From Mesostigma viride (taxonomy: Eukaryota > Streptophyta > Mesostigmatophyceae > Mesostigmatales > Mesostigmataceae), in assembly GCA_009746045.1 (NCBI GenBank), contig RPFO01000296.1, positions 1,620,388 to 1,682,387 on the forward strand: a stretch of DNA of 62,000 bases, given 5' to 3'. A program made the translations under genes and the position numbers. Below, one piece after another: positions 32,601 to 46,298 of this stretch; the stretch's first letter is position 1; every line of letters begins with the position of its first letter. The notes below the pieces were generated by a model, which worked only from the letters and a program-made list of their open reading frames with translations, was not told the origin of the DNA and did not search any database.

Positions 32601-33112
32601 TGTTAAAAGGCATGGGGTTATTATTATGGGGACTTAAATTAATAATTTGTAGGTGGTGAATCATTGCCAACTTAAGCGTCAGGAGCCAGGAAAATTATTT
32701 ATTACGTCCATATGGTGTGGCTTTCCATGGCTACCTCAAGGTAGCGTGTACATTGGTAATTATGGTAGGTGAGTGGTGGCGGCGGCCCTGGTATGCGCAT
32801 GGGCCGACAATGGGTCGATAACAACAGCTGGTATGTTGGAACATGGTGCATGCGCATGCATGACTCGGTACGGCATGGTATGACATGCACATGACACAAT
32901 ACTATAATCTGGTGAAGATAGTGACCAATCGTCCTAGTGCCATTGTACAACTTGGCACATAGTCATAGTGTCCGTTCACGTAGGACAAATCCCACTTAGG
33001 TACTACTATCCGAGCATATCTATTTGTTAATTAGGGCTCGAATACAACTGCCCGTATTATAGATTTCTGCACGGTCAGCATAATGGGCATATTCAAGACA
33101 GGATTCTTGACA
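32601..33112 (-). repeat. E4 3' LTR
   Basis: 512-bp copy of 34760-35271; it differs at the first bases (TGTTAAAAGG against TGTTAAAGGG). Confidence 0.92.
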
Positions 33113-34759
33113 CCCTCCTTGCACATGATGCTGTCTATAAATACAAATGCTAGATCCTGGGCGAGGGTAGTCGGGTACCTAAGTGGATTCCCTCCTTACA
33201 CGACACCCTGGTCTTGATATAAAACAGCAAGAAAAATGAAGGCAAGGTTGTGTAGCCCCATATTGTCACATGGAGTGCGCCACACGAGGGTGGAGCCAAA
33301 CTGGAAACAGGCTCTGGAACTGTAAAGACTGGTTGCTCAGTGTTGAGTCTGGATGCAGACTGTAGCCGGTACTGGTTGATGCCAGGGTTGCAGCTGGAAA
33401 CGTTGGGTACTCGTAGCTGCTGGTAAACCGGTGACGTCAGCTGTTGTGTGTGCACACACGATCTATGCTGTGTGTGGGTACAGTTTCTTGTGTGGTGCTG
33501 GTAGTGCTACTTTGACTTGTTTGCCAACAGGTTTTGATGCAACTTACTGCAACTACTACAAGGTGAACTGTGACGTGAGGATGTAGAGCTGGTTGCTGGA
33601 CTGCTACTTGCTAGCTAGACAAGTGCGTGCAGCTGACTGCAGCTACTATCTACTCTACGCCTGTGGTGGAGAGTCATGCATGTGCTGCTGGGTGCTACTA
33701 CTTCTCCTTGCTGGCTAGGCAAGTGTGGGTAGCTGCCTGCATGGACTATGCAGTGTACTCTGTTCCTGCTGGTGTTGCCTGCTGTGCTTGTTGATGCCAG
33801 TGTGATGGTGCTGATGGGACTGTGCTGTTACTGCTGCTTACATTATGGGGCAACTGGTTGCTAGTGGGTGTCTAGTGCTGGCACGTGATAATGCAACTAG
33901 CTGTTACTGCTGCTAGTGGTGCCTGCAACTAGTTAAATGTGTCTGAATTATAAAACTGCAACTAGTGCTGAAAACAACGTGGGGGTTAGTGAGCACCCTC
34001 CTTAGTGTGGTGTGCAGCTGTGTCAGCAGGCTGGCCTTGAGAGCAGGACCCAGGGAATGTTCCCCTTTTTCTTGGAAACTTGGAGCATGGCAGGCTCTGG
34101 GCTCTTGAAGTGATGACCGTTTAAAAAGAATTCCGGTTTAAAAGAATGCGCCCAAAAGAATGTTGATGCCACGCGAAATGGTGCCGGTACAAAAGAAAGA
34201 CCGGTTCTCATGAAAAATTCTTGAGGTAAACAGCTCCGCCGATTTCTCGTCGATGCTCACAGCTCGCGCAGCTCAGTGGGAGCCCGTCAGTGACCCCGCG
34301 CCGATTGAACGCACTGCACTTGGCCAAAAATGTGCTGCCAGGTAAAAAATCACTGGCGCTGCCTGGAACCAGAGCCGGCACCTTTTGAGTGCCAGGCTTC
34401 AGTGCCGACGTCCCCATCACCGAAATGTTGGCGTTTGATCAGTTTCGGGCATATATAACTATAAAAGCGTAGATCTGGCCTGCGCACCGGAGCTTGGGAA
34501 ATTCTTGACGGATTTTAGCGACGGTAGGTGTCACCCCGAATATTTGGTGTTACCACACATTGAAGTAAGTCGATTGAAAGCCTTGAATTTCACGGTAGCA
34601 TCTGCGCCATAATCATGGTCGTATCAAGTACAAGAATTCGACCAAGCTGCTCCGTATATGAAAATATTAACGATGATCAAGGCGCTCAATAAAATGTGAG
34701 CTGCCGCTTAGAGGTTGGTTAATTCCCTTGAAAAATCTTGCCCCGGACCTCCGATACCA
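33113..34759. other. E4 interior
   Basis: No coding region is supported. Tracts rich in CTGCTGGTGCTACTG run from about 33,480 to 33,960. A stretch near 34,115-34,205 repeats AAAAGAAT and CCGGT. The end next to the purine tract resembles the same part of E5 (GAGGGTAGTCGGGTA, CACATGG, GGGAGTGCGCCA). Confidence 0.6.
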
Positions 34760-35271
34760 TGTTAAAGGGCATGGGGTTATTATTATGGGGACTTAAATTA
34801 ATAATTTGTAGGTGGTGAATCATTGCCAACTTAAGCGTCAGGAGCCAGGAAAATTATTTATTACGTCCATATGGTGTGGCTTTCCATGGCTACCTCAAGG
34901 TAGCGTGTACATTGGTAATTATGGTAGGTGAGTGGTGGCGGCGGCCCTGGTATGCGCATGGGCCGACAATGGGTCGATAACAACAGCTGGTATGTTGGAA
35001 CATGGTGCATGCGCATGCATGACTCGGTACGGCATGGTATGACATGCACATGACACAATACTATAATCTGGTGAAGATAGTGACCAATCGTCCTAGTGCC
35101 ATTGTACAACTTGGCACATAGTCATAGTGTCCGTTCACGTAGGACAAATCCCACTTAGGTACTACTATCCGAGCATATCTATTTGTTAATTAGGGCTCGA
35201 ATACAACTGCCCGTATTATAGATTTCTGCACGGTCAGCATAATGGGCATATTCAAGACAGGATTCTTGACA
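34760..35271 (-). repeat. E4 5' LTR
   Basis: 512-bp LTR next to the tRNA-iMet primer site on the minus strand. Confidence 0.92.
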
Positions 35272-38200
35272 GGCTGCACACACACGTACATACACCGCGC
35301 ACGCAAGGGGCAACTGCACACACATGTACATACACCGCGCACGCAAGGGGCAACTGCACACACATGTACACACACCGCGCACGCAAGGGGCAACTGCACA
35401 CACACGTACACACACCGCGCACGCTTGGGGCGGCTGCACACACACGTACCTACACCGCGCACGCAAGGGGCGGCTGCACACACACGTACATCCACCGCGC
35501 ACGCAAGGGGCAACTGCACACACATGTACACACACCGCGCACGCTTGGGGCAGCTGCACTCACATGTACACACACCGCGCACGCAAGGGCCGGCTGCACA
35601 CACACGTACATCCACCGCGCACGCAAGGGGCAACTGCACACACACGTACATCCACCGCGCACGCAAGGGGCGGCTGCACACACACGTACACACACCGCGC
35701 ACGCAAGGGGCAACTGCACACACATGTACACACACCGCGCACGCTTGGGGCGGCTGCACACACACGTACCTACACCGCGCACGCAAGGGCCGGCTGCACA
35801 CACACGTACATACACCGCGCACGCAAGGGGCAACTGCACACACATGTACATACACCGCGCAACCACGGGGCGGCTGCACACACACGTACATACACCGCGC
35901 ACGCTTGGGGCAGCTGCACTCACATGTACACACACCGCGCACGCAAGGGGCGACTGCACACACATGTACATCCACCGCGCACGCAAGGGCCGGCTGCACA
36001 CACACGTACACACACCATGCACGCAAGGGCCGGCTGCACACACACGTACATCCACCGCGCACGCAAGGGGCGAGTGCACACACACGTACACACACCGCGC
36101 ACGCAAGGGGCGGCTGCACACACACGTACACACACCATGCACGCAATTGCCGGCATGCACACACACGTACATCCACCGCGCACGCAAGGGGCAACTGCAC
36201 ACACATGTACACACACCGCGCACGCTTGGGGCAGCTGCACTCACATGTACACACACCGCGCACGCAAGGGCCGGCTGCACACACACGTACATACACCGCG
36301 CACGCAAGGGGCAACTGCACACACATGTACACACACCGCGCACGCAAGGGGCAACTGCACACACACGTACACACACCGCGCACGCTTGGGGCGGCTGCAC
36401 ACACACGTACCTACACCGCGCACGCAAGGGGCGGCTGCACACACACGTACATCCACCGCGCACGCAAGGGGCAACTGCACACACATGTACACACACCGCG
36501 CACGCTTGGGGCAGCTGCACTCACATGTACACACACCGCGCACGCAAGGGGCGGCTGCACACACACGTACATCCACCGCGCACGCAAGGGGCAACTGCAC
36601 ACACACGTACATCCACCGCGCACGCAAGGGGCGGCTGCACACACACGTACACACACCGCGCACGCAAGGGGCAACTGCACACACATGTACACACACCGCG
36701 CACGCTTGGGGCGGCTGCACACACACGTACCTACACCGCGCACGCAAGGGGCGGCTGCACACACACGTACATACACCGCGCACGCAAGGGGCAACTGCAC
36801 ACACATGTACATACACCGCGCACGCAAGGGGCAACTGCACACACATGTACACACACCGCGCACGCAAGGGGCAACTGCACACACACGTACACACACCGCG
36901 CACGCTTGGGGCGGCTGCACACACACGTACCTACACCGCGCACGCAAGGGGCGGCTGCACACACACGTACATCCACCGCGCACGCAAGGGGCAACTGCAC
37001 ACACATGTACACACACCGCGCACGCTTGGGGCAGCTGCACTCACATGTACACACACCGCGCACGCAAGGGCCGGCTGCACACACACGAAAAACCACCGCG
37101 CACGCAAGGGGCAACTGCACACACACGTACATCCACCGCGCACGCAAGGGGCGGCTGCACACACACGTACACACACCGCGCACGCAAGGGGCAACTGCAC
37201 ACACATGTACACACACCGCGCACGCTTGGGGCGGCTGCACACACACGTACCTACACCGCGCACGCAAGGGGCGGCTGCACACACACGTACATACACCGCG
37301 CACGCAAGGGGCAACTGCACACACATGTACATACACCGCGCAACCACGGGGCGGCTGCACACACACGTACATACACCGCGCACGCAAGGGGCAACTGCAC
37401 ACACATGTACACACACCGCGCACGCTTGGGGCGGCTGCACACACACGTACCTACACCGCGCACGCAAGGGGCGGCTGCACACACACGTACATACACCGCG
37501 CACGCAAGGGGCAACTGCACACACATGTACATACACCGCGCAACCACGGGGCGGCTGCACACACACGTACACACACCGCGCACGCAAGGGGCAGCTGCAC
37601 ACACACGTACATACACCATGCACGCAAGGGGCTGCACACACACTTACACACACCTTGCACGCAAGGGCCGGCATGCACACACACTGGCATACACCGCGCA
37701 CGCAAGGGGCGGCTGCACACACACGTACATACACCGCGCACGCAAGGGGCGAGTGCACACACACGTACACACACCGCGCACGCAATTAAGGGACGGCTGC
37801 ACACACACGTACATACACCGCGCACGCAAGGGGCAACGGCACTCACATGTACATACACCATGCACGCAAGGGGCGGCTGCACACACACGTACACACACCA
37901 TGCACGCAAGGAGCGACTTCACGCACAGGTACACACACCATGCACGCAAGGTTCGGCTGCACACACATGTACATCCACCGCGCACGCAAGGGGCGGCTGC
38001 ACACACATGTACATACACCATGCACGCAAGGGGCGGCTGCACACACCTGTACATCCACCGCGCACGCAAGGGGCGAGTGCACACACACGTACACACACCG
38101 CGCACGCAAGGGGCGGCTGCACACACACGTACACACACCATGCACGCAATTGCCGGCATGCACACACACGTACATCCACCGCGCACGCAAGGGGCAACTG

Positions 38201-39050
38201 CACACACATGTACACACACCGCGCACGCTCGGGGCAGCTGCACTCACATGTACACACACCGCGCACGAAAGGGCCGGCTGCACACACACGTACATACACC
38301 GCGCACGCAAGGGGCAACTGCACACACATGTACACACACCGCGCACGCAAGGGGCAACTGCACACACACGTACACACACCGCGCACGCTTGGGGCGGCTG
38401 CACACACACGTACCTACACCGCGCACGCAAGGGGCGGCTGCACACACACGTACATCCACCGCGCACGCAAGGGGCAACTGCACACACATGTACACACACC
38501 GCGCACGCTTGGGGCAGCTGCACTCACATGTACACACACCGCGCACGCAAGGGCCGGCTGCACACACACGTACATCCACCGCGCACGCAAGGGGCAACTG
38601 CACACACACGTACATACACCGCGCACGCTTGGGGCGGCTGCACACACACGTACACACACCGCGCACGCAAGGGGCAACTGCACACACATGTACACACACC
38701 GCGCACGCTTGGGGCGGCTGCACACACACGTACCTACACCGCGCACGCAAGGGGCGGCTGCACACACACGTACATACACCGCGCACGCAAGGGGCAACTG
38801 CACACACATGTACATACACCGCGCAACCACGGGGCGGCTGCACACACACGTACATACACCGCGCACGCTTGGGGCAGCTGCACTCACATGTACACACACC
38901 GCGCACGCAAGGGGCGGCTGCACACACACGTACCTACACCGCGCACGCAAGGGGCGGCTGCACACACACGTACATACACCGCGCACGCAAGGGGCAACTG
39001 CACACACATGTACATACACCGCGCAACCACGGGGCGGCTGCACACACACG
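35272..39050. repeat. 40-bp minisatellite array, block 6
   Basis: Longest uninterrupted block, about 94 monomers. Runs of the CTTGGGGCAGCTGCACTCACATG and CAACCACGGGGCGGCTG variants recur in a fixed order, showing local higher-order repeats. One monomer at 37,081-37,095 has GAAAAACC in place of GTACATCC. Confidence 0.95.
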
Positions 39051-39079
39051 GGGTGGTTTTACCGGATTAGGATACATTT

Positions 39080-40352
39080 GCACGGCTTCAAATGTATCCT
39101 AAATGCACCATTGGCAAACATGGTTTCTGGACATGGTCAATATCATTCATATGTTTGGCAAGCATGATATGATCATGCTTGCCAAAGATGTTGTCTCTTT
39201 TCATATTTCACACATATATTATCGGCCTCGGCGTGCCATGCTTCCACGTTTGTTGTCTCTTTTCATATATTGTGAATATGATCAATAAAATTCCAAACAT
39301 GACCATGTTGGAGACTTCAAGTGGAGCATCATGATTACTGTTTTCACTATTACGTAACCCATGGTTCATGTTAACATGGCATAATGAGCAATCCTATTGA
39401 CCCCATGACTAATGGTGAAGTTAATAAAGTTACATCGTGGCACGTCACTATAGCATCAAGTTGCATCATTGTGCATAAAGTAGTTTAGCACTGAGTTGGC
39501 ATGCCAACACCAGGTACACTAAATAAATTAAAACCAGAATTGATAAACAACCCAGTATCCAAATACAGTATCCATATATATGCAGGTCGTACTACAGGTA
39601 CAGCCACGGCTGCCACGCGGCTTCTGCAGCGATCACGCTCTTTCTCCTAGACAATTGCTCTACTGGTCCCTACAGGTCGGTCGACTTGGACCATGATGCG
39701 TCAAGAACAGTTAATTGACCGACTTAAACAAGATGTTTGTCTACATGCAGCTGTCTGCACCTAACTAACGCGAAACCGCGTGCTACCAAATATAGGGGCA
39801 AATGCATGAGTAACACATGTCAACGCACAACCGGTGGAAATCACGCGATACCAACCGCGGCAACAGTGGTGTGAACATAGCGGGCACTGACATGCAAAAA
39901 AGCACCAGCAGCGGCATCAGTAGCAAATTGTAGTAGCGGAACAATAGCCACTACATCAATGCAACAACACATCAGCCCAGCAACACAGCAGCAGCATGAC
40001 CGTAGCACAGCAGCAGCACAACTGTAGCACATCAACACGGCCGCATAGCAGGAGCACAAGTCAGCGCAGCAGCAACTTAGTATGCCGATTCCTGAATTTC
40101 CTATCAGTGGACTATAGTCCATTGATAGGAAATTCACTAATAGGCAGTACTAGCTCAGCAGCACGGCAGCAATGCAGCAGTGCATCAACACAGCAGCACG
40201 ACAGCAATACATCAGCGGCACGGCAGCAATGCAGCAACACATCAGCACAATAGCACAGCAGCAGCACGGCAGCAATGCAGCAGCAATAGCATGGCAGCAC
40301 AGCAGCAGCAGCAGCACATGAGCAGCTCAATGACAACAACGCTGCTTGCGCT
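39080..40352. other. Left subterminal region of the DNA transposon
   Basis: No gene seen. GTTGTCTCTTTTCATAT occurs twice near 39,190 and 39,250. A near-perfect 42-nt hairpin lies at 40094-40135 (GAATTTCCTATCA arm). From about 39,960 to 40,370 the sequence is an imperfect CAG/CAA/CACAG tract. Confidence 0.6.
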
Positions 40353-41792
40353 TCAGCAGTCGTCGTCGTCGTCATCGTCATCGGCAAGGATGAGCGCTCG
40401 CTTCCGACGCCGGGAGGCGCCTGCGTTGTTGTTCTCCGCCACAACGTCGCTGGGTGGAACCATCTCGCGCAATCGAGCCTCGGCCAGGGTGATATCCGGC
40501 GCTTGCAACGCAGGGACGACCACACCGGGGCACCCGCAGATCTGTGCCTCCAGCTCGTGGAGAGGCACGCAAGAAACCGCGTCCTCCTCCCAACGGGCAC
40601 CCCAGTACATGGCTACCATGTCGTTTTGCGTGTCGACAACAGCGACACGACCATGGTACCTGCCGTCCCGGCTTTCGGTGCGACCGTCCGCGGATGTCAC
40701 ACGCTCCGACGCCCAATGACACACGACTTGCCCTACGAGGTTGCGGCTGCCACTCTTGACCTGCAGCGTTACGCCTTCCCAGCATGCCTTCGCCATGCCG
40801 ACGATGCCCTTCGAGCATTCAGCATCTTGCCACTTCACGACCGGGTGTTCCGCGTCATAGGGCACCTCCTTCAGCGCCTTTAGGCACTCCTTGGTGAGCT
40901 TTTGTTCGCACCCAAGGAGACTCCATGGGGCGGCTGACCTCGCTTGCCCACCACTTGTGTCAAGACGAGGTCTGAGGCGGTGATGATCACCGTGTGCGCC
41001 GCAGTGGTTGGCGGATGGGGCCATTGCGCAATGTCTGTATTCCACGGGTGCCACGTGTCATGCAAATGCTTAGCGCGGTATACAAAGAGCTCAATAGAAG
41101 GTTGGCCGCCATCCTCCTTCGCAACCACCTCCTTGATGATGCCAACGAGGACTGGAGTCCACGTGAGCTTCGAGTTGCAGAGAATACCAGCTGAAGGGTG
41201 CCAGTATAGAACAGCGGAGCCTTTCTCAACGCCTTGCATGCGCTTCAAGTAAGCGACCTTGGCTGCCATGGCCCTGTCTTCTGCCGCCCATTCCTGCTGT
41301 GTGTGGCCATCATGACGAACTCGGTCTACCAGCGGGGTGACGCGCACCGCCTCTGCGTCGACCAACGCCATGAAGTGCTCTTCTTGCGTCGGTGGTGGTT
41401 CAGGCGCTGCATCGTGCTCACGCAGGGCGGAGATGTCCGCGCGAGATGGCCACGGCAAAGGGCGCCACTCCTCAGGCACCTCCTCAGGGGCATGTGGGAC
41501 TTGACTTGCGAAAAAAGGCCTTGTTTGGCTTGATGGTGTCGGGCGGAAAGTACCACTGCCAGATGCCATGGGGCAACTTCTCGACCCTTGTTTTGATCGA
41601 CTCCAGCTCCTTCCCCAGAAACTCCATGTTCAATGGTGCGAAGGCTGGGGTGTCCTGCAACATCGGAATGCGGTCTGGATCCACAAGTCGGACGCCAAAC
41701 AGCGGCCGCCCCTCCGCATCAAACCTGTATGGCTGTGTCATCGCCTTCCCCACCGTGGCGCGCCTTCCTGTCGAGTCCCCGCGGGCTGCCAC
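40353..41792 (-). pseudogene. Unrecognised gene in three frames inside the DNA transposon
   Basis: Coding-like sequence continues over 1.4 kb on the minus strand but changes frame twice. Segment 1 (41792 to about 41,510) ends near GIWQWYFPPDTIKPNKAFF, where a TTTTTT run occurs. Segment 2 (to about 40,950) has SAVLYWHPSAGIL and ELFVYRAKHLHDTWHPWN. Segment 3 (to 40353) has CLKALKEVPYDAEHPVVKWQ and HGRVAVVDTQNDMVAMYWG, ending in a poly-Asp tail. The alternating hydrophobic strands with Trp look like small beta-barrel modules. No DDE or other catalytic motif is visible. It may be a decayed transposon gene, or a gene with small introns. I do not recognise the family. Confidence 0.45.
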
Positions 41793-41929
41793 GGCGTCTT
41801 TTGGGACTCCGTGGCCGGTAGGACAACCAGGTCTCTGTGTTGCCCTGTACCTGGAAGAAGACGGCGTGGTGCACCTTCATTGAGCGACCGCGTTTTTCAG
41901 GCACCGGCTGTGCCGCTCCGCCGCTCCGC

Positions 41930-42890
41930 CGCTCCGCCGCCCGCCGGCTGCGCCGCCGGCCCGCCGCGCGCCGGCTGCCCCGCCCCGTAGCCCGTCGACA
42001 GGCTGCCCCGCCCCGCCGCATGCCAGCTGCGCCGGCCCGCCGCCCACGCGCGCCGGCAGCGCCGTTGGCCCCCCGCGCGCCGACGGCCCTGCCCCGCCGC
42101 CCGTTGACAGCCCCGCCCCGCCGCATGCCAGCTGCGCCGGCCCGCCGCCCATGCGCGCCGGCAGCGCCGCTGGCCCCCCGCGCGCCGACGGCCCTGCCCC
42201 GCCGCCCGTCGACTGCCCCGCCCCGCCGCCCGTCGACAGCCCTGCCCCGCCGCATGCAGGCTGCGCCGCCGCTGCCACCTCGCTGCGCGCTGGCTGCGCC
42301 ACCTCGCCGCCCGCCGACGGCGCCGCCCCGCCGCCACCGGCTGCCCCGCCCCGCCGCCCGTCGACTGCCCCGCCCCGCCGCATGCCAGCTGCGCCGGCCC
42401 GCCGCCCACGCGCGCCGGCAGCGCCGCTGGCCCCCCGCGCGCTGACGGCCCTGCCCCGCCGCCCGTCGACTGCCCCGCCCCGCCGCCCGTCGACAGCCCC
42501 GACCCACCGCATGCCAGGTGCGCCGGCCCGCCGCCCGCGCGCGCCGGCAGCGCCGCTGGCCCCCGCGCGCCGACGGCCCTGCCCCGCCGCCCGTCGACAG
42601 CCCTGCCCCGCCGCCCGTCGACAGCCCCGCCCCGCCGCATGCCAGCTGCGCCGGCCCGCTGCCCACGCGCGCCGGCAGCGCCGCTGGCCCTGCCCCGCCG
42701 CCCGTCGACTGCCCCGCCCCGCCGCCCGTCGACAGCCCTGCCCCGCCGCATGCCAGGTGCGCCGGCCCGCCGCCCGCGCGCACCGGCAGCGCCGCTGGCC
42801 CCCCGCGCGCCGACGGCCCTGCCCCGCCGCCCGTCGACAGCCCCGCCCCGCCGCATGCCAGCTGCGCCGGCCGGCCGCCCATGCGCGCCA
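41930..42890. repeat. GC-rich minisatellite (units about 105-130 bp)
   Basis: Eight or so copies containing CCGCATGCCAGCTGCGCCGG, CGCGCGCCGGCAGCGCCG and CCCGCCGCCCGTCGAC. Several frames are open on both strands, reading as Arg/Ala/Gly or Pro/Ala repeats, so no protein should be inferred from openness. It lies directly upstream of the minus-strand gene model. Confidence 0.85.
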
Positions 42891-44342
42891 TGCGCTTCGC
42901 AGGTCCATTGGGATCATGAGGCCTGCGCAAAATCTCACCTCGGAGGCCCGTGCTACTTCTAGTAAGATGCTTGCATTTTCAATGCGTCACCTATATGCAG
43001 GCATAGAGGGTGGTACATGGCGCTAGACTCATCAAGGGATAGGAGCCATGCCCTCAGCAATTACTCACCTCCTGGCCCTTGCTGTTGCGGTCTCGGATTA
43101 AGATGATGGTCTACACGCCGCCGCATGCAAACAAGGAATGAGAGACAAAGCCGTGCGAGGCCAATATGGGCACAGTGAGAGAAACAAGTCGACGCGAACC
43201 TACATCACGAGTGTCAGCGAAGGGGACCCATGGGAGAAGTCTCCCTCCCATGGTATCATTCACGGACACACGCAGCGGCCATGGGAACAGCCAAAACAGC
43301 AGGTTCACACACGCAAGGGCAACGACCTGCAGTGCCTGACCAGCATGTCGGTCAGTTGTGATTGGCAAGGCAGAGCCACACACACCAGGTACACGCTGCA
43401 TGGGCAGGGAAGACGCTCTTACATGAGAAAAAGCGAGGAAACGTGCGCGAGAAGGATATTAAGAGCGATCCGCGCTAGAAGGATGCTACAATAGCATCAT
43501 ATATTCAAGAATTAGCAAAGAAAGATGTAGAAAAGAGACAAAAGAAAGAAATACGAGAGAAAGCAAAGACAGGGAGCTGCCAAACCGGGCAGACAAAAGG
43601 TTACGAGCGGCAAGAGTTGTGAACGCTGCACTTGATTGCTTTCTCTGACTTGTCAACTGCGAAGAGTGACTGATATCTCTGGAAATGGTATGCTCAGCAT
43701 CCCATGGTAATGAAATGGTGAGCTATGCTGTCAGACATGCCTATATAACATAGCTACCCTAGGGTCCTAATACAAAACTAGAAATCAAACCATACCGTGA
43801 GTTTCCCGGCTCGCACGGCCTCCTCCCTTTGTGCCAACGCCTGCAAACACAACGGGCCGTGGAGGAGGGTGGAAAGGTGGGCAAGTGTGGAGGAGTTTGG
43901 GGGGGACCGGGTTGAGCAGCGGTGGGGGAAAGATGTGCCGGTCATGATGTTGTCAACTACAGCTGTTGTATCGTGATTCACCTTCAATAAGTCTACTGTT
44001 CTACATCCGGTGGTGGATGGACACAAGCAATAAAGGCCCCGCCCACAACTCAGATTTCTTTAGAAAATCTACTGATCTACATTCGATGGCGCCTTCACAG
44101 AAGCAGGAAACTCCGCCCACCGGTCAAATGTGACGCCCAACAAAGCCCCAACTTATTTCTTCAAGAAGTATACTGTTTTACATCCGGTAGTGCTTGGACA
44201 GAAGCAATATGTAAAGCCCGCCCACAAATCGGATTTCTTTACGAAAAACCTGTTTTACATTCGATGGGGTCTTGACAGATTCAAGCAGCAATACTCGTTT
44301 CTACCTGCGTGCGACTGCAGCGGCCGAGTGCTGCAACTTGCC
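42891..44342. other. Interior of the DNA transposon, no gene seen
   Basis: No convincing reading frame. A diverged tandem duplication of about 185 bp is visible: TCTACTGTTCTACATCCGGTG...CCCGCCCACAA at about 43,990 and again at about 44,170, with an intermediate ACTGATCTACATTCGATGG form. Confidence 0.55.
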
Positions 44343-45500
44343 TTCACGTCCCAGTCTTCACGTGACAGTCCTGGTCTTCACGTCTTCACGTCTTCACGTC
44401 TTCACGTCTTCACGTCTTTCACGTCTTCACGTCTTCACGACTTCACCTGAACTTGCGGCGTATCGTATCTTTGATACCTTGCATGCACGTCTTCACGTCT
44501 TCACGTCTTCACCGCGTCTTCACCTGTCTTCACCACGTCTTCACGTCTTCGCGTCTTCACGTCTTCACGGCTTCACCTGAACACCTGAACTTCACCTGAA
44601 CTTGCCGTATCGTGTCTTCACGTCTTCACGTCTTCACGTCTTCACGTCTTCACGTCTTCACCGCGTCTTCACCTGTCTTCACCACGTCTTCACGGCTTCA
44701 CGGCTTCACGTCTTCACGGCTTCACCTGAACACCTGAACTTCACCTGAACTTGCCGTATCGTGTCTTCACGTCTTCACGTCTTCACGTCTTCACGTCTTC
44801 ACCGCGTCTTCACCTGTCTTCACCACGTCTTCACGGCTTCACGTCTTCACGTCTTCACGGCTTCACCTGAACACCTGAACTTCACCTGAACTTGCCGTAT
44901 CGTGTCTTCACGTCTTCACGTCTTCACGTCTTCACGTCTTCACCGCGTCTTCACCTGTCTTCACCACGTCTTCACGGCTTCACGGCTTCACGTCTTCACG
45001 GCTTCACCTGAACACCTGAACTTCACCTGAACTTGCCGTATCGTGTCTTCACGTCTTCACGTCTTCACGTCTTCACGTCTTCACGTCTTCACCGCGTCTT
45101 CACCTGTCTTCACCACGTCTTCACGGCTTCACGGCTTCACGTCTTCACGGCTTCACCTGAACACCTGAACTTCACCTGAACTTGCCGTATCGTGTCTTCA
45201 CGTCTTCACGTCTTCACGTCTTCACGTCTTCACGTCTTCACCGCGTCTTCACCTGTCTTCACCACGTCTTCACGGCTTCACGTCTTCACGTCTTCACGGC
45301 TTCACCTGAACACCTGAACTTCACCTGAACTTGCCGTATCGTGTCTTCACGTCTTCACGTCTTCACGTCTTCACGTCTTCACGTCTTCACCGCGTCTTCA
45401 CCTGTCTTCACCACGTCTTCACGGCTTCACGGCTTCACGTCTTCACCGCGTCTTCACCTGTCTTCACCACGTCTTCACGGCTTCACCTGAACACCTGAAC
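44343..45500. repeat. 8-bp CTTCACGT minisatellite with a 141-149-bp higher-order unit
   Basis: Tandem CTTCACGT octamers with CGGCTTCAC and CCGCGTCTTCACCTG variants. A higher-order unit contains CTTCACCTGAACACCTGAAC followed by CTTGCCGTATCGTG. It starts at 44571, 44720, 44861, 45002, 45151, 45300 and 45481. Most spacings are 141 or 149 bp, which differ by exactly one octamer. Confidence 0.9.
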
Positions 45501-45667
45501 TTTGCGTATCGTATCTTTCATACATTGCATCATTTGCATGCCTTGGAGCTGCACGTCTTCAAGCAGTGTCACCCAGTTCCCGCTTGATTCAAATGCACTT
45601 CGCGCTTGAATTCGTGACTTCGCCCCGCTCAAGGTGGAAAGAATGATGGGCACTAGCCACGGGAACT

Positions 45668-46015
45668 ATGCCCGATGCTGATAGCCGAAGCGATGACATG
45701 GACGAATTGATTGATTTGTGTTATGCCGGGGACGATTGTAGAAAATGGGTGCTAGGAAAGAAATCTGGTGCCATGAAAGTAGATTTTTTGGCCGGTGCAA
45801 ACCACCAATGCGCCGGCCGATGTGGCAAGGTCCTGCACGGCAGCCAGAGCGCACCCAGCCAGAGCGTACCCAGCCGCTGCCGCCGCCGACCCCCGTACTG
45901 GTGGGCGTGGAACAGACGATGAGAGAGATGCAACGAGCTATGGAGAACCAAAGCAAGAAGGTTGAAGAGCTTGGTTTGCAGCTGCGTCAAGAGGTGCAGA
46001 AACAAGTGGTCCAGC

Positions 46016-46054
<39 letters not shown>

Positions 46055-46091
46055 TGCAGCAGCAACTGCAGCAGCAACTGCAGCAACAACT

Positions 46092-46145
<54 letters not shown>

Positions 46146-46298
46146 CTTCAGTTCCCGCAGGCAGCGTCGGCAATGTCGCAGTTTCCACAGGCATTGTCGG
46201 CACTGCAGCAGTTTTCGCAGGGACCGTCGGCAGCAGAGCAGTTCCCGCAGGGATCATCGGTGGTGCAGCAGTTCTTTGTGAGTCATTCGTGTAGTGTT

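Larger units (their letters stand above)
32601..35271 (-). mobile_element. Non-coding LTR element E4
   Basis: 2,671 bp. LTRs of 512 bp (32601-33112 and 34760-35271) start TG and end CA, with TSD GGCTG at 32596-32600 and 35272-35276. TGGTATCGGAGG (34748-34759, minus strand) is the tRNA-iMet primer site, and AAGGAGGG (33113-33120) the purine tract. The 1,647-bp interior has no Gag or Pol similarity. It is a LARD/TRIM-like passenger dependent on another element. Confidence 0.93.

Noticed and set aside
35242-39167. Open frames of more than 1,200 codons in the minisatellite
   Set aside because: Translation is a direct readout of the 40-bp monomer, open in several frames and on both strands; no coding evidence.
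41719-43026. Pro/Ala/Arg and Gly/Arg repeat proteins on both strands
   Set aside because: GC-rich minisatellite open in several frames; no independent support.
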